This document shows, in pieces, positions 45,549 through 56,745 of a DNA stretch of 60,436 nucleotides. The notes under the pieces are model-generated. The model was not told the origin of the DNA. It did not search any database and saw nothing but the letters and a program-made list of their open reading frames with translations. The position numbers and the translations under genes were made by a program. Position 1 is the first letter of the stretch. Every line of letters starts with the position of its first letter. The DNA comes from Gammaproteobacteria bacterium (GTDB taxonomy: Bacteria > Pseudomonadota > Gammaproteobacteria > Steroidobacterales > JABDKV01), in the NCBI GenBank assembly GCA_029862165.1, contig JAOTXU010000019.1:1-60436 (forward strand), read 5' to 3'.

Positions 45549-45920
45549 ATGCTTGAGAACTACGTTCCTGTCATGATCTTTCTGATCATCGCCGGTTTAC
45601 TTGGTGTCGTATTACTGACGCTGGGATTCCTGTTTAGCCCCCACAAACCCGATTCAGAAAAACTGTCATCCTATGAGTGCGGTTTTGAAGCCTTTGAAGA
45701 CACCCGGTCGAGATTTGATGTTCGCTACTACCTTGTGGCGATCCTTTTCATCATTTTTGATCTGGAAATTGCGTTTCTGTTTCCGTGGGCAGTCGCCCTG
45801 GATGATTTTGCCGATAAAGGCACCCAGATATTTGCATTGGTGGCCATGGCCATCTTTGTGGCTGTGCTCGTTATCGGTTTTATATACGAGTGGAAAAAAG
45901 GGGCATTAGAGTGGGATTGA
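45549..45920 (+). CDS. nuoA: NADH-quinone oxidoreductase subunit A
   Basis: A 123-residue membrane subunit of complex I with three helices. Typical phrases are [34 protein letters not shown] and [17 protein letters not shown] 45549 ([11 protein letters not shown]) is preferred to an in-frame TTG at 45531, because MLENY matches related NuoA proteins as I recall them. It starts the 14-gene nuo operon. Confidence 0.95.
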   Translation: MLENYVPVMIFLIIAGLLGVVLLTLGFLFSPHKPDSEKLSSYECGFEAFEDTRSRFDVRYYLVAILFIIFDLEIAFLFPWAVALDDFADKGTQIFALVAMAIFVAVLVIGFIYEWKKGALEWD

Positions 45921-46402
45921 ACGAGCCGGCTCAGGAAGGAGTGCCAGAACGCGGCTTTTTTGTCACGTCGATCGATACGGTGGTCAACTGGGCACGTACA
46001 GGCTCCATGTGGCCGATGACCTTCGGTCTGGCCTGCTGCGCTATAGAAATGATGCAGGCGGGCGCCGCCCGGTACGATACAGATCGCTTCGGCATCATTT
46101 TTCGCCCCAGTCCGCGGCAGTCCGATGTCATGATCGTCGCCGGCACACTGGTCAACAAGATGGCACCGGCTTTGCGGAAAGTTTATGACCAGATGCCCGA
46201 GCCCCGCTGGGTCGTTTCGATGGGTTCGTGTGCCAACGGCGGCGGTTACTACCACTATTCTTATTCCGTTGTGCGCGGTTGCGATCGTGTCATCCCGGTC
46301 GATGTGTATGTGCCCGGCTGTCCACCGACAGCCGAAGCGCTGCTTTACGGACTACTGCAACTCCAGAAAAAAATCCGTCGCACAAACACGATCGCGCGCT
46401 AG
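45911..46402 (+). CDS. nuoB: NADH-quinone oxidoreductase subunit B
   Basis: A 163-residue peripheral subunit that holds the N2 [4Fe-4S] cluster, the last carrier before quinone. Its ligands are in [22 protein letters not shown] and [15 protein letters not shown]. The GTG start at 45911 ([10 protein letters not shown]) overlaps nuoA by ten bases; a GTG at 45890 would add seven residues. Confidence 0.95.
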   Translation: MGLNEPAQEGVPERGFFVTSIDTVVNWARTGSMWPMTFGLACCAIEMMQAGAARYDTDRFGIIFRPSPRQSDVMIVAGTLVNKMAPALRKVYDQMPEPRWVVSMGSCANGGGYYHYSYSVVRGCDRVIPVDVYVPGCPPTAEALLYGLLQLQKKIRRTNTIAR

Positions 46403-46406
46403 CGGA

Positions 46407-47114
46407 ATGACAAGTTCAGCATTACAAAAAACCGCTGATAGCCTAGTTGAGCGCTTTGGTGGTGCGGTCGATGTATCTGTGTCGGAGATCGGAGAGCTTA
46501 CGGCCGAATTGAACGACGCCAATCGCTTGAATGAAATGGCGACGGCCTTGCGTGACGATTTTGGCTTCGAAATGCTGATCGACATAGCGGGAGTCGATTA
46601 CCTCGGATTCGGTGACGTGGAATGGAAGACCGAATCAGCGACGGACAGCGGTTTTAGTCGGGCTGTAGATAAGCACAAGGAGCCGTTGGCCGATGACAGC
46701 CCACGACGTTTTGCCGTTGTCTATCACCTGCTCTCTATCAGTCACAATCGAAGAATACGTTTGCGTGTTTTCTGCCCGGACACAGCTTTGCCGATGGTAG
46801 CCACGGTTACCGGTATCTGGCCATCCGCTAACTGGTTCGAGCGCGAAGCATTCGATCTGTTCGGAATTCTCTTCGACGGGCATCCGGACTTGCGGCGTCT
46901 GCTTACGGATTACGGTTTCATCGGTCATCCTTTCCGTAAGGATTTCCCTTTGATTGGCAACGTCGAAGTACGCTATGACCCCGAAAAGGGACGTGTCGTA
47001 TACGAACCTGTGTCCATACAACCGCGAACGCTGGTACCACGCGTGATTCGACATGACAATCGATATTCAGGGGCACTCAACGATCGCGCGCCGGGGTCCG
47101 ACGACGATGCGTGA
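46407..47114 (+). CDS. nuoC: NADH-quinone oxidoreductase subunit C
   Basis: A 235-residue peripheral subunit, not fused to NuoD. The 30-kDa signature is [20 protein letters not shown], then [20 protein letters not shown]. It has a slightly enlarged middle (about residues 70-100) before the [15 protein letters not shown] core. It begins four bases after nuoB and overlaps nuoD by eight. Confidence 0.95.
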   Translation: MTSSALQKTADSLVERFGGAVDVSVSEIGELTAELNDANRLNEMATALRDDFGFEMLIDIAGVDYLGFGDVEWKTESATDSGFSRAVDKHKEPLADDSPRRFAVVYHLLSISHNRRIRLRVFCPDTALPMVATVTGIWPSANWFEREAFDLFGILFDGHPDLRRLLTDYGFIGHPFRKDFPLIGNVEVRYDPEKGRVVYEPVSIQPRTLVPRVIRHDNRYSGALNDRAPGSDDDA

Positions 47115-48360
47115 AATCGAAAGTTACACGATGAACTTTGGACCGCAGCACCCTGCTGCGCACGGCGTGCTGCGTCTGGTGCTGGAGTTGGATGGCGAGG
47201 TCATTTACAAGGCCGATCCGCATGTTGGTTTGTTGCACCGGGCGACGGAAAAACTCGCCGAGAGCAAGCCATATAACCAGAGCATCGGTTACATGGACCG
47301 GCTCGATTACGTGTCAATGATGTGCAACGAGCACGCCTATGTATTGGCAATCGAGAAACTGCTGGGTATCGTGCCACCGGAACGCGCGCAGTTTATCCGC
47401 GTCATGTTTGATGAGGTTACGCGCCTCCTTAATCATCTGATGTGGCTGGGCGCACATGGTCTGGATATCGGCGCGATGACCATGTTTCTGTATTGCTTTC
47501 GTGAGCGGGAAGACCTCATGGACTGCTACGAAGCAGTATCCGGCACCCGCATGCACGCAACCTATTACCGGCCGGGTGGGGTTTATCGGGATTTGCCGCT
47601 GCAAATGCCAAAATACCAGCCGTCCAAATGGAAAAACCAGAAAGATGTCGACAAACTCAATGAGCAGCGCCAGGGCTCATTACTTGATTTCCTATGGGAG
47701 TTTACCGAGCATTTTCCGGACCGCGTAGACGAATACGAAACCCTGCTTACTGACAACCGTATTTGGAAACAGCGCACGGTCAATATTGGTGTCGTAAGTC
47801 CGGAAGAGGCTATGGCCTTGGGATTCACCGGTCCAATGCTGCGGGGGTCCGGCGTCGAATGGGACCTGCGCCGAAAACAACCCTATGAGGTTTACGACCA
47901 GGTCGATTTCGAAATTCCGATTGGATCAAATGGCGACTGTTATGATCGTTACCTCGTGCGCATCGAAGAAATGCGCCAGTCCAACGTGATTATTCGCCAA
48001 TGTATTCATTGGCTCCGTGATAATCCCGGGCCGGTGATGATCGACGATTACAAGATTGTGCCGCCCACCCGCGAAGACATGAAAGGTGACATGGAGTCGC
48101 TCATTCATCATTTCAAGCTTAATACGGAAGGCTACTGCGTGCCTGCCGGGGAAGCCTATGCCGCGATCGAGCATCCAAAAGGGGAGCTTGGCGTATATCT
48201 TGTTTCAGACGGTGCGAACAAGCCGTTTCGCATGAAAGTCCGTGCACCGGGGTTCGCCCACATCTCGGCAATGGATTGTATGGTACGCGGCCATATGTTA
48301 GCCGATGTCGTGGCTGTAATAGGAACGATGGATATCGTTTTTGGTGAGATAGATCGATGA
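47107..48360 (+). CDS. nuoD: NADH-quinone oxidoreductase subunit D
   Basis: The 417-residue 49-kDa subunit contributes to the quinone pocket with NuoB. It opens [20 protein letters not shown] and contains [33 protein letters not shown] and a C-terminal [12 protein letters not shown] 47107 ([12 protein letters not shown]) fits the family; an in-frame ATG at 47053 would add 18 residues of nuoC overlap. The stop overlaps nuoE as ATGA. Confidence 0.96.
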   Translation: MREIESYTMNFGPQHPAAHGVLRLVLELDGEVIYKADPHVGLLHRATEKLAESKPYNQSIGYMDRLDYVSMMCNEHAYVLAIEKLLGIVPPERAQFIRVMFDEVTRLLNHLMWLGAHGLDIGAMTMFLYCFREREDLMDCYEAVSGTRMHATYYRPGGVYRDLPLQMPKYQPSKWKNQKDVDKLNEQRQGSLLDFLWEFTEHFPDRVDEYETLLTDNRIWKQRTVNIGVVSPEEAMALGFTGPMLRGSGVEWDLRRKQPYEVYDQVDFEIPIGSNGDCYDRYLVRIEEMRQSNVIIRQCIHWLRDNPGPVMIDDYKIVPPTREDMKGDMESLIHHFKLNTEGYCVPAGEAYAAIEHPKGELGVYLVSDGANKPFRMKVRAPGFAHISAMDCMVRGHMLADVVAVIGTMDIVFGEIDR

Positions 48361-48860
48361 GTGTTAGCAACAAAGACACTTCACAATTATCCGAACACGC
48401 CCGGCAGGTGATCGATCACTGGGTGGCGAAATTTCCGCCCGATAAAAAGCGCTCGGCAGTAATTGAAGCGCTCCGTACTGTGCAGCACGAAAACAATGGC
48501 TACCTGACGGCTGAGTTGATGGATGCGGTAGCCGAGCATCTGGATTTGCCCACTATCCAGGTTTACGAAGTCGCTACTTTCTATTCAATGTTCGAGACCC
48601 GGCCGGTCGGCAGATGCCACATTTCGGTGTGCACGAATATCGCTTGTCATCTGCGTGGTTCCGCTGAGATCGTCGAGCATATTGAGAAAAGATTTGGCAT
48701 TAAAACCGGTGAGAGCACACCGGACGGGAAGTTTTATCTCAAGCGTGAGGAGGAATGCCTGGCGGCCTGCGTCAATGCGCCGATGATGATGATCGATCAC
48801 GTTTATTACGAGAACCTGACACCGGAGACGGTGGATCAGATCCTGGAAGGCTTGAAGTGA
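48357..48860 (+). CDS. nuoE: NADH-quinone oxidoreductase subunit E
   Basis: A 167-residue thioredoxin-like subunit with the N1a [2Fe-2S] cluster. Ligands lie in [12 protein letters not shown] and [14 protein letters not shown] helical N-terminus ([20 protein letters not shown]) precedes the fold. It is translationally coupled to nuoD and nuoF by 4-base overlaps. Confidence 0.95.
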   Translation: MSVSNKDTSQLSEHARQVIDHWVAKFPPDKKRSAVIEALRTVQHENNGYLTAELMDAVAEHLDLPTIQVYEVATFYSMFETRPVGRCHISVCTNIACHLRGSAEIVEHIEKRFGIKTGESTPDGKFYLKREEECLAACVNAPMMMIDHVYYENLTPETVDQILEGLK

Positions 48861-50167
48861 GCTGGCTGGACAAAAAGAATCTGGTCGCTTTTGCGACGTT
48901 GGGGCGTGACGAGCCATGGACGCTGGCCAATTACCGGGCAACAGGTGGCTATGAATCCTGGGAAAAGATCATCCGAGGCGAGATTAGTCCCGAAGAGATC
49001 ATCGATATTGTGAAGGCATCAGGTTTGCGGGGTCGCGGTGGTGCTGGTTTTCCCACTGGCCTTAAGTGGAGTTTCATGCCACGTAATGCGCCCGGGCAGA
49101 AATATCTGGTCTGTAATTCTGACGAAAGCGAGCCGGGCACCTGTCATGATCGTGACATCCTGCGTTACAACCCACACGCGTTGATCGAGGGAATGGCCAT
49201 TGCAGCCTATTCAATGGGCGCGACGGTGGCCTATAACTACATACGTGGCGAGTTTTACGCCGAACCCGTGCCGCGATTCGAAGCCGCACTGCGTGAAGCC
49301 TATGACGCGGGACTTCTGGGGAAACGTCTGCGCGGTTCCGATATCGATTTCGATTTGCACATGTTTGTCGGTGCAGGTGCCTATATCTGCGGAGAAGAGA
49401 CCGGATTGCTCGAATCCCTGGAGGGCAAACCCGGCAAGCCGAGATTCAAACCACCGTTCCCGGCTCATTATGGACTTTATGGCCGGCCGACGACGGTCAA
49501 CAATACCTACACGCTGGCATCCGTTCCGACGATCTTGCGCAAGGGTGCCGAATGGTTCGCCGACCTGGGACCGGAAAAATCCGGTGGCACGGCCATTTAT
49601 TCAGTATCAGGTCACGTGGAAAAGCCGGGTAACTACGAACTACCGATGGGTATTCCTTTTCGTGAGTTGCTAGAGATTTGCGGCGGTGTGCTGGGCGGTA
49701 AAAAGCTCAAGGCGGTCATCCCGGGTGGTTCATCCGTACCCGTGGTGCCCGCAGAGATCATTATGGATCTCAATATGGATTACGACTCGTTGAGCGAGGC
49801 CGGTTCGGCGCTGGGTACCGGTGCCGTCGTGGTAATGGATGAAACTACATGCATGGTGAGCATGCTGGAGCGGATTTCCCGATTTTATTTTGCCGAATCC
49901 TGCGGCCAATGCACGCCTTGTCGCGAAGGTACCGGCTGGTTGAATCGAATGATCCTGCGAATCATGGACGGACGCGGTCAGGCTGAAGACTTGGATATGC
50001 TGGTTAACGTGGCCAACAAAATCGAAGGACACACGATTTGTGCGTTAGGTGATGCGGCGGCCTGGCCGGTGCAGAGCTTCATCAAACATTACCGGCACGA
50101 GTTCCAATACATGATCGAGCACGGCGGCAAGAGCATCGTCGAAGCCAAAGGTCGGGCGGCGGCATGA
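48857..50167 (+). CDS. nuoF: NADH-quinone oxidoreductase subunit F
   Basis: The 436-residue NADH- and FMN-binding subunit. Motifs are [20 protein letters not shown] (nucleotide loop), [19 protein letters not shown], and the N3 [4Fe-4S] ligands in [13 protein letters not shown] plus a distal Cys ([13 protein letters not shown]). The start is GTG 48857 in a GTGA overlap with the nuoE stop. Confidence 0.96.
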   Translation: MSWLDKKNLVAFATLGRDEPWTLANYRATGGYESWEKIIRGEISPEEIIDIVKASGLRGRGGAGFPTGLKWSFMPRNAPGQKYLVCNSDESEPGTCHDRDILRYNPHALIEGMAIAAYSMGATVAYNYIRGEFYAEPVPRFEAALREAYDAGLLGKRLRGSDIDFDLHMFVGAGAYICGEETGLLESLEGKPGKPRFKPPFPAHYGLYGRPTTVNNTYTLASVPTILRKGAEWFADLGPEKSGGTAIYSVSGHVEKPGNYELPMGIPFRELLEICGGVLGGKKLKAVIPGGSSVPVVPAEIIMDLNMDYDSLSEAGSALGTGAVVVMDETTCMVSMLERISRFYFAESCGQCTPCREGTGWLNRMILRIMDGRGQAEDLDMLVNVANKIEGHTICALGDAAAWPVQSFIKHYRHEFQYMIEHGGKSIVEAKGRAAA

Positions 50168-50177
50168 CGGAAGAGTG

Positions 50178-52340
50178 ATGAGCGACGACGACATCAAAAT
50201 TGAAGTCAACGGTGTGCCTATGTCTGCCCGTAAGGGTCAGATGATCATTCAGGTGACCGACCCGGCCGGTGTCTACATACCGCGCTTCTGTTATCACGAC
50301 AAATTGTCAATTGCCGCAAACTGTCGTATGTGTCTGGTCGAGGTGGAAAAGGCACCGAAGCCTTTGCCGGCCTGTGCCACCCCTGTTACAGACGGTATGA
50401 AAGTATTTACCAAGTCCGCGGCAGCAATAGCAGCTCAGAAAGCCACCATGGAGTTTCTGCTGATCAATCACCCGCTGGACTGCCCGATCTGCGATCAGGG
50501 TGGCGAATGCGAGCTGCAGGACTTGGCCATGGGTTTTGGCCGTGATGTTTCGCGTTACAACGAACGCAAGCGTGTTGTTGCCGACAAGGACATTGGACCG
50601 TTGGTGTCAACAGATATGACGAGGTGTATCCATTGCACACGTTGCGTGCGGTTCACCGAAGAGATTGCCGGCTTGCAGGAATTGGGTACGCTGGGTCGTG
50701 GCGAGAATATGGAGATCGGAACTTATATAGAACGTAGCGTCGATCACGAACTTTCTGGCAACGTGATCGACTTGTGCCCGGTAGGCGCTCTGAATTCCAG
50801 ACCGTTCCGTTTTCGCGCCAGGTCATGGGAAATGATGCAGCAAGCCACGGTATCGCCACATGATAGCGTGGGCTCGAATCTATTTGCGCACACAATGCAC
50901 GGCAAACTCTTGCGGGTGGTGCCACGGCCCAATGAAGCGTTGAACGAGACGTGGATTGCCGATCGTGACCGCTTTAGCTACGCCGGTATCTATACAGACG
51001 ACCGGTTGGAGACACCCGTTTTTCGCGTCGATGGCGAATTCCGCCCCACCGATTGGGCGACTGCGTTGCAACGCGTAGCGACACGCCTCGGCGAAACGGC
51101 AAAAGAGGGCAGTCTGGGTGTGTTGGCCGCACCTGGAGCGACACTGGAGGAGCATTACCTTTTGCAAAAACTTGCCCGCGATTTGGGTAGCAACAACATC
51201 GACCACCGCTTACACGCGATGGATCTCGGCGATGACGACAATGATCCGCCGTTTCCATGGCTTGGAGCGGCCGTGGCCGAGCTGGAATCGGCCGATGCCG
51301 TACTTGTCGTTGGTTCGCACATACGGCATGAAGTACCGGTACTGGCTCATCGCCTGCGTAAAGCCGGGCTTGCCGGTTCGCAGATCAACTTTCTGAATCC
51401 GGCTGGCTTTGAATATCTGTTCCCCGTGCATGAATACGCCGAGACCCCACTTAGCCAGTTGCAGCCACAACTGGTTGCTTTGCTCGGTGCAGTTGAGGCG
51501 GTTACCGGTCGCAGGTCGGAACTCGCGGTCGATCGTGGTGCAATCAGTGACGCGCACCGACGTATCGCTGATTCATTAATGAGTGGTGATAAATCTCATG
51601 TCGTGCTTGGACATCTCGCGACTCGACATCCCGGTTATTCAAAGTTACGCGCGATAGCAACGGAAATTGCCAGGCTCGTTGGAGCGACGATGGGTTATAT
51701 ACCCGAGTCATGCAACGCCGCTGGCGCCTATATGGCCGGTGTCGTGCCACATCGTGCGCCGGGAGGAAAACCGGTTGCAGAACCCGGGCGGAATGCGCGA
51801 CAAATGCTTGCCGAAGCCTGTGACGCCTATGTCTTGCTTGGATTCGAACCGCAACACGACACAGCCGAGGGACAGGCTGCCATAGAGACGCTCAGAGGCG
51901 CTTCATTCGTTGTGATGCTGGCCTCATGGTTGGATCCGACAGCGATTGAATATGCCGATGTAATTTTACCGATAGGTACTTTTGCCGAAACCGCCGGCAC
52001 TTACGTGAATATGCAGGGCGATCAGCAGAGTTTTTCGGGTGTTGCAGAACCGGTAGGCGATGCACGACCTGGTTGGAAAGTATTGCGCGTACTCGGCAAT
52101 CAGCTTGAGCTGGATGGCTACGAATACAACAATGCCGCTGAAGTTCTGGCCGCCGCCAACGCTGATATTGGTGTTATGCGTCCCGACAATACAATCGCGC
52201 GTAGCCCGGCAATCAACGGTGCACAGTATTCCGAAGCCGAGATGCCACGGCCAAGCCGGATTTATGGCATCGACCCGCTCGTGCGGCGCGCCCGACCTCT
52301 GCAACGGACACGGGATGCAAAAAGGACGGCCGATCGATGA
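50178..52340 (+). CDS. nuoG: NADH-quinone oxidoreductase subunit G
   Basis: A 720-residue iron-sulfur subunit. The N-terminal ferredoxin has Cys ligands at about 38, 49, 52 and 66 ([20 protein letters not shown]); then [18 protein letters not shown] (N5-type, His/Cys) and [10 protein letters not shown] with CPVGAL. A molybdopterin-type oxidoreductase domain without cofactor chemistry follows. It is shorter than E. coli NuoG (about 908), as in many bacteria. ATG 50178 is chosen over GTG 50175. Its end overlaps nuoH. Confidence 0.95.
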   Translation: MSDDDIKIEVNGVPMSARKGQMIIQVTDPAGVYIPRFCYHDKLSIAANCRMCLVEVEKAPKPLPACATPVTDGMKVFTKSAAAIAAQKATMEFLLINHPLDCPICDQGGECELQDLAMGFGRDVSRYNERKRVVADKDIGPLVSTDMTRCIHCTRCVRFTEEIAGLQELGTLGRGENMEIGTYIERSVDHELSGNVIDLCPVGALNSRPFRFRARSWEMMQQATVSPHDSVGSNLFAHTMHGKLLRVVPRPNEALNETWIADRDRFSYAGIYTDDRLETPVFRVDGEFRPTDWATALQRVATRLGETAKEGSLGVLAAPGATLEEHYLLQKLARDLGSNNIDHRLHAMDLGDDDNDPPFPWLGAAVAELESADAVLVVGSHIRHEVPVLAHRLRKAGLAGSQINFLNPAGFEYLFPVHEYAETPLSQLQPQLVALLGAVEAVTGRRSELAVDRGAISDAHRRIADSLMSGDKSHVVLGHLATRHPGYSKLRAIATEIARLVGATMGYIPESCNAAGAYMAGVVPHRAPGGKPVAEPGRNARQMLAEACDAYVLLGFEPQHDTAEGQAAIETLRGASFVVMLASWLDPTAIEYADVILPIGTFAETAGTYVNMQGDQQSFSGVAEPVGDARPGWKVLRVLGNQLELDGYEYNNAAEVLAAANADIGVMRPDNTIARSPAINGAQYSEAEMPRPSRIYGIDPLVRRARPLQRTRDAKRTADR

Positions 52341-53380
52341 TCAGCTGGTTGCAGTCAATGTGGGCTCTGTTGCCATCGGCATTGCAGGATACTTTCTGGA
52401 TTGCCATTGTCCTGGTTGTGCTGATCCTGTGTGTTGCGTTCACCACGTTGCTGGAGCGCAAGGTAATCGGCTACATGCAGTCACGTATCGGCCCGAATCG
52501 GGTCGGTCCACGTGGGTTACTGCAGCCATTTGCCGACACCCTCAAGTTATTGCTTAAAGAAATCATCATTCCGCAGAATTCGAATCGATTTTTGTTTCTG
52601 GTAGCGCCAATACTGTCGACAATCCCGGCTTTCGCCACCTGGGCCGTCGTGTCGTTCAGCCCGAATTTCGAGTTGGCTAATATTGACGCTGGTTTACTGT
52701 TTGTGTTGGCGCTGACGTCGTTCGGTGTTTATGGCGTGATTCTTGCCGGGTGGGCTACAAATTCCAAATATGCGTTTTTGGGCGCCATGCGTTCTGCCGC
52801 ACAAATTGTGGCGTATGAAATCGCCATGGGTTTTGCGTTGGTCGGTGTGTTAATGGCCGCCGGCAGTCTGAATTTTGGTCAGATCATCTCGGCCCAACAA
52901 GGCAGCGTGCTGCACTGGTTTGTCGTGCCGCTGTTTCCGTTGTTCATGGTCTACTTTATTTCTGGCATCGCTGAGACCAACAGGGCGCCGTTCGATGTCG
53001 CCGAGGGCGAGTCGGAAATTGTTGCCGGCTTTCATGTTGAGTATTCGGGAATAGGCTTTGCGCTGTTCTTTCTTGCTGAATACGCCAACATATTGCTTAT
53101 TTGCGTACTCGTGGCAACCATGTTTATGGGTGGCTGGCTGTCGCCGTTCGAGTGGTTTCTGAGTAGTGACAATTGGCTCGCCAAACCGAGCTTTTTCTGG
53201 CTCGCCGCAAAGAGCTCCTTCTTCCTGTTCTGTTTCTTGTGGTTTCGGGCCACCTTTCCACGCTATCGCTACGATCAAATCATGCGTTTGGGCTGGAAAG
53301 TCTTTATTCCTGTCACGATCGTATGGTTGACGGTGGTTGGTGTCCTGATTGGTTTTGATGTTCCTCCGTGGTTCGACTGA
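52337..53380 (+). CDS. nuoH: NADH-quinone oxidoreductase subunit H
   Basis: A 347-residue membrane subunit with about eight helices that forms the quinone entry channel. Family phrases are [54 protein letters not shown] and a final [19 protein letters not shown] overlap with nuoG. Confidence 0.96.
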   Translation: MISWLQSMWALLPSALQDTFWIAIVLVVLILCVAFTTLLERKVIGYMQSRIGPNRVGPRGLLQPFADTLKLLLKEIIIPQNSNRFLFLVAPILSTIPAFATWAVVSFSPNFELANIDAGLLFVLALTSFGVYGVILAGWATNSKYAFLGAMRSAAQIVAYEIAMGFALVGVLMAAGSLNFGQIISAQQGSVLHWFVVPLFPLFMVYFISGIAETNRAPFDVAEGESEIVAGFHVEYSGIGFALFFLAEYANILLICVLVATMFMGGWLSPFEWFLSSDNWLAKPSFFWLAAKSSFFLFCFLWFRATFPRYRYDQIMRLGWKVFIPVTIVWLTVVGVLIGFDVPPWFD

Positions 53381-53389
53381 GTATTGACG

Positions 53390-53878
53390 ATGAGTTTTTT
53401 ACGAAATTGGTCCAAGACATTATTGCTTTCCGAATTGCGGGGCGGACTGGCGGTGACGTTTCGCAATATGTTACGCCCAAAAGTTACCGTGCAGTATCCG
53501 GAAGAGAAAGCGCCCCAGTCACCGCGATTCAGAGGACTGCATGCGCTACGCCGTTATCCCAACGGTGAGGAACGTTGTATCGCGTGTAAGTTGTGCGAGG
53601 CGGTATGTCCGGCGCTTGCCATCACGATCGAATCGGATATACGCGACGATGGAACCCGGCGGACTACGCGCTATGACATTGACCTGTTCAAGTGTATCTA
53701 TTGCGGCTTCTGTGAAGAGGCCTGTCCCGTTGACGCCATTGTAGAAACCCGTATTCATGAATACCACATGGAAAATCGGGGCGAAAACATCATGACCAAG
53801 GACAAGCTGCTTGCTGTGGGCGATCGTTATGAAGCCATGATCGCCGCGGATAAAGCAGCCGATGCGGATTTCCGGTGA
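53390..53878 (+). CDS. nuoI: NADH-quinone oxidoreductase subunit I
   Basis: A 162-residue ferredoxin-type subunit with two [4Fe-4S] clusters (N6a, N6b). Ligands are [16 protein letters not shown] and [16 protein letters not shown]. The N-terminal amphipathic stretch ([20 protein letters not shown]) contacts the membrane arm. ATG 53390 is chosen over TTG 53384. Confidence 0.96.
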   Translation: MSFLRNWSKTLLLSELRGGLAVTFRNMLRPKVTVQYPEEKAPQSPRFRGLHALRRYPNGEERCIACKLCEAVCPALAITIESDIRDDGTRRTTRYDIDLFKCIYCGFCEEACPVDAIVETRIHEYHMENRGENIMTKDKLLAVGDRYEAMIAADKAADADFR

Positions 53879-53885
53879 GGCAGAG

Positions 53886-54482
53886 ATGATCGAATCGGGA
53901 ATTTTCTATATTTTTGCTACGACACTGGTCGCCGCCGCGATCGGTGTGATCACCTTTCGCAACCCGGTTTATTCGGCACTGTGTCTGGTGTTGTCTTTCG
54001 TGACCAGCGCCGTGTTGTGGATCCTGCTAGAGGCTGAGTTTCTGGGGATTGTATTGGTCCTGGTCTATGTCGGCGCCGTGATGGTGTTGTTTTTGTTTGT
54101 CGTGATGATGCTCGACATCAATGTGGAACAGATGCGTGAAGGTTTCACGCGCTATGCGCCACTGGGTGTGTTGGTAGCGTTAGTTGTAGCGTTTGAAATT
54201 GGCTATGTCGTGCTGAGAGATGCAGGCGCGCAACCGGTCAAATCGCCACTGCCAGCCGAAGGCTACAGCAACACCGAGGCATTGGGTGCGGTGTTGTACA
54301 CCGATTATGCTTATGCCTTTGAGCTGGCCGCCATGATTCTGCTTGTTGCAATAGTCGCAGCAATTAGCTTGACGATGCGCAAGCGGGCGCAGGTTAAGTT
54401 TCAGGACATTAACAAGCAGGTTGCAACGCGCGCCGAGGATCGAGTGCGTCTGGTGACGATGAAGTCGGAACCTCGGCAATGA
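53886..54482 (+). CDS. nuoJ: NADH-quinone oxidoreductase subunit J
   Basis: A 198-residue membrane subunit with five helices. The conserved helix phrase [20 protein letters not shown] is present. ATG 53886 ([11 protein letters not shown]) is chosen; an in-frame ATG at 53862 lies inside nuoI. The stop overlaps nuoK as ATGA. Confidence 0.94.
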   Translation: MIESGIFYIFATTLVAAAIGVITFRNPVYSALCLVLSFVTSAVLWILLEAEFLGIVLVLVYVGAVMVLFLFVVMMLDINVEQMREGFTRYAPLGVLVALVVAFEIGYVVLRDAGAQPVKSPLPAEGYSNTEALGAVLYTDYAYAFELAAMILLVAIVAAISLTMRKRAQVKFQDINKQVATRAEDRVRLVTMKSEPRQ

Positions 54483-54784
54483 TCGGGCTCAGTCATTACC
54501 TGATCTTGTCCGCGATCTTGTTCAGCCTTGCCGTGGCTGGCATTTTCCTAAATCGAAAAAATGTCATCATTTTATTGATGTGCATCGAGCTCATGCTGTT
54601 AGCCGTGAACTTCAATTTCGTCGCTTATTCCCGTTTTCTCAATGATATCGATGGCCAGGTATTCGTATTTTTCATCCTGACTGTCGCTGCGGCGGAAGCC
54701 GCGATCGGCCTGGCCATATTAGTCGTTCTGTTCCGCAATCGTCGCAGCATCGATGTCGATGAACTCGACATGATGAAAGGTTAG
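54479..54784 (+). CDS. nuoK: NADH-quinone oxidoreductase subunit K
   Basis: A 101-residue, three-helix membrane subunit related to MrpC. The conserved Glu-containing helices are visible in [20 protein letters not shown] and [20 protein letters not shown]. Typical length. Confidence 0.96.
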   Translation: MIGLSHYLILSAILFSLAVAGIFLNRKNVIILLMCIELMLLAVNFNFVAYSRFLNDIDGQVFVFFILTVAAAEAAIGLAILVVLFRNRRSIDVDELDMMKG

Positions 54785-54786
54785 GC

Positions 54787-56742
54787 ATGAAAGCAACGTT
54801 GCTGACAATTGTTCTGGCCCCATTGATTGCTGCTGCGATAGCTGGGTTGTTTGGCAAGCGTATTGGCAGGGCCGGTGCACACTGGATCACGATACTGGCC
54901 GTTGGTTTGTCCTTTGGTCTGTCCGCCTGGGTCTTGTGGCAGAGCATGACCACCACGGCAGTGGTATTCGACGACACGATCTACACCTGGATGGTCAGCG
55001 ACGGACTGAGCATGGAAATCGGCTTCCTGGTGGATCGTCTTACCGCGTTAATGATGACAGTGGTGACCTTCGTTTCCTGGATGGTGCACATCTACACCGT
55101 CGGCTACATGCGGGAAGACCCGGGTTATCAGCGATTTTTTAGTTACATCGCTTTATTTACTTTCGCCATGCTGATGCTGGTGATGGCAAATAACTTCCTG
55201 CAGCTGTTCTTTGGCTGGGAAGCAGTCGGCCTCGTTTCGTATTTGTTGATAGGGTTTTGGTACAAAAAGCCAACGGCGATCCACGCCAACCTGAAGGCAT
55301 TCATCGTCAATCGTGTTGGTGACTTTGGATTCTTGCTGGCGATTGCTTCAATCGTCTACTTCACCGGTAGCCTCAACTACGGGGAAGTTTTCGCGAAATC
55401 GGGTGCGTTAACCGCCGGCAGGCTTGAGATTTTTACCGGCCAGTTATGGCCGGCGATAACGGTGACTTGCATATTATTATTTGTAGGCGCAATGGGTAAG
55501 AGCGCCCAGATCCCGTTGCATGTGTGGCTGCCGGACTCTATGGAAGGCCCGACGCCTATCTCGGCGCTCATACACGCGGCAACAATGGTTACCGCCGGAA
55601 TCTTCATGGTCGCTCGTATGTCGCCGCTGTATGAGTTGTCGGAGGTTGCGCTAAGTACCGTGTTGCTGATCGGCGCTACGACCGCGTTTCTCATGGGTCT
55701 GGTTGGCGTCGTGCAAAACGACATCAAACGCATTATCGCTTATTCCACTTTGTCGCAGCTTGGCTATATGTTTGTCGCGCTTGGTGCATCCGCTTACGGG
55801 GCGGGCATTTTTCACCTGATGACTCATGCCTTTTTTAAAGCGCTGCTGTTCCTGGCGGCAGGGTCAGTGATCATCGGCATGCATCACGAACAGGACATCC
55901 GCAAGATGGGTGGATTGCGTAAGTACATGCCAATTACCTACTTGACGATGCTGGTAGGCACGCTGGCGCTGATTGGTTTTCCGGGCTTCGCCGGCTTTTA
56001 TTCCAAGGACGCCATCATTGAAGCCGTGCACCTCTCGACGATACCCGGTCACGGCATCGCGTACTTTGCTGTCTTGTCGGGTGTATTTGTCACGGCACTG
56101 TACAGTTTCAGACTGCTGTTCGTAGTGTTTCATGGCAAGGAACGCTTTGACGATCACACGCGCGAGCATTTGAAAGAAAGCCCGTGGGTAGTGACATTGC
56201 CATTGATCTTGCTTGCGATCCCGTCTGTGATCATCGGCGCACTGACTGTCGGGCCCCTGCTGTTTGGCGGTTGGTTTGGTAGCTCATTGCAGGTACTGCA
56301 AAACCACGACGTGCTGGCCGAGCTCGGGCATGAATTTCATGGACCGATGGCCATGGTCACACATGGATTGCAACAGTGGCCGGTCTGGCTGGCTGCTGCC
56401 GGTGCGCTCACAGCGTGGTTCCTGTATGTCAAACGATCGGACCTGCCGGCGGTAATCGCAGAAAAGCTGTCACCGCTATATCGAGTGCTGGATCGCAAAT
56501 ACTATTTCGACGAATTCAATCAACAGGTCTTTTCACAGGGGGCACAACAGACCGGACGCCTGTTCTGGCGTATCGGCGATGAAACGATCATCGACGGCAG
56601 CATGGTTAACGGCACGGCAAAGGCGGTGGGGTGGTTCTCCGGCGTGATTCGCGGGATCCAGACGGGTTTTCTTTACCATTATGCGTTCGCCATGGTGATC
56701 GGCCTCGCAGCGCTTCTCGGCTGGCTGATTTTGGCGGGTTGA
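54787..56742 (+). CDS. nuoL: NADH-quinone oxidoreductase subunit L
   Basis: A 651-residue antiporter-like proton-pumping subunit with the long lateral helix at its C-terminus. Core phrases are LQLFFGWEAVGLVSYLLIGF, GAMGKSAQIPLHVWLPDSME, GPTPISALIHAATMVTAGIF and IKRIIAYSTLSQLGYMFVAL. It begins two bases after the nuoK stop. Confidence 0.97.
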   Translation: MKATLLTIVLAPLIAAAIAGLFGKRIGRAGAHWITILAVGLSFGLSAWVLWQSMTTTAVVFDDTIYTWMVSDGLSMEIGFLVDRLTALMMTVVTFVSWMVHIYTVGYMREDPGYQRFFSYIALFTFAMLMLVMANNFLQLFFGWEAVGLVSYLLIGFWYKKPTAIHANLKAFIVNRVGDFGFLLAIASIVYFTGSLNYGEVFAKSGALTAGRLEIFTGQLWPAITVTCILLFVGAMGKSAQIPLHVWLPDSMEGPTPISALIHAATMVTAGIFMVARMSPLYELSEVALSTVLLIGATTAFLMGLVGVVQNDIKRIIAYSTLSQLGYMFVALGASAYGAGIFHLMTHAFFKALLFLAAGSVIIGMHHEQDIRKMGGLRKYMPITYLTMLVGTLALIGFPGFAGFYSKDAIIEAVHLSTIPGHGIAYFAVLSGVFVTALYSFRLLFVVFHGKERFDDHTREHLKESPWVVTLPLILLAIPSVIIGALTVGPLLFGGWFGSSLQVLQNHDVLAELGHEFHGPMAMVTHGLQQWPVWLAAAGALTAWFLYVKRSDLPAVIAEKLSPLYRVLDRKYYFDEFNQQVFSQGAQQTGRLFWRIGDETIIDGSMVNGTAKAVGWFSGVIRGIQTGFLYHYAFAMVIGLAALLGWLILAG

Positions 56743-56745
56743 CCC

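Noticed and set aside
46185..46406. 74-codon upstream extension of nuoC
   Set aside because: It lies inside nuoB in another frame; ATG 46407 directly after nuoB gives normal NuoC.
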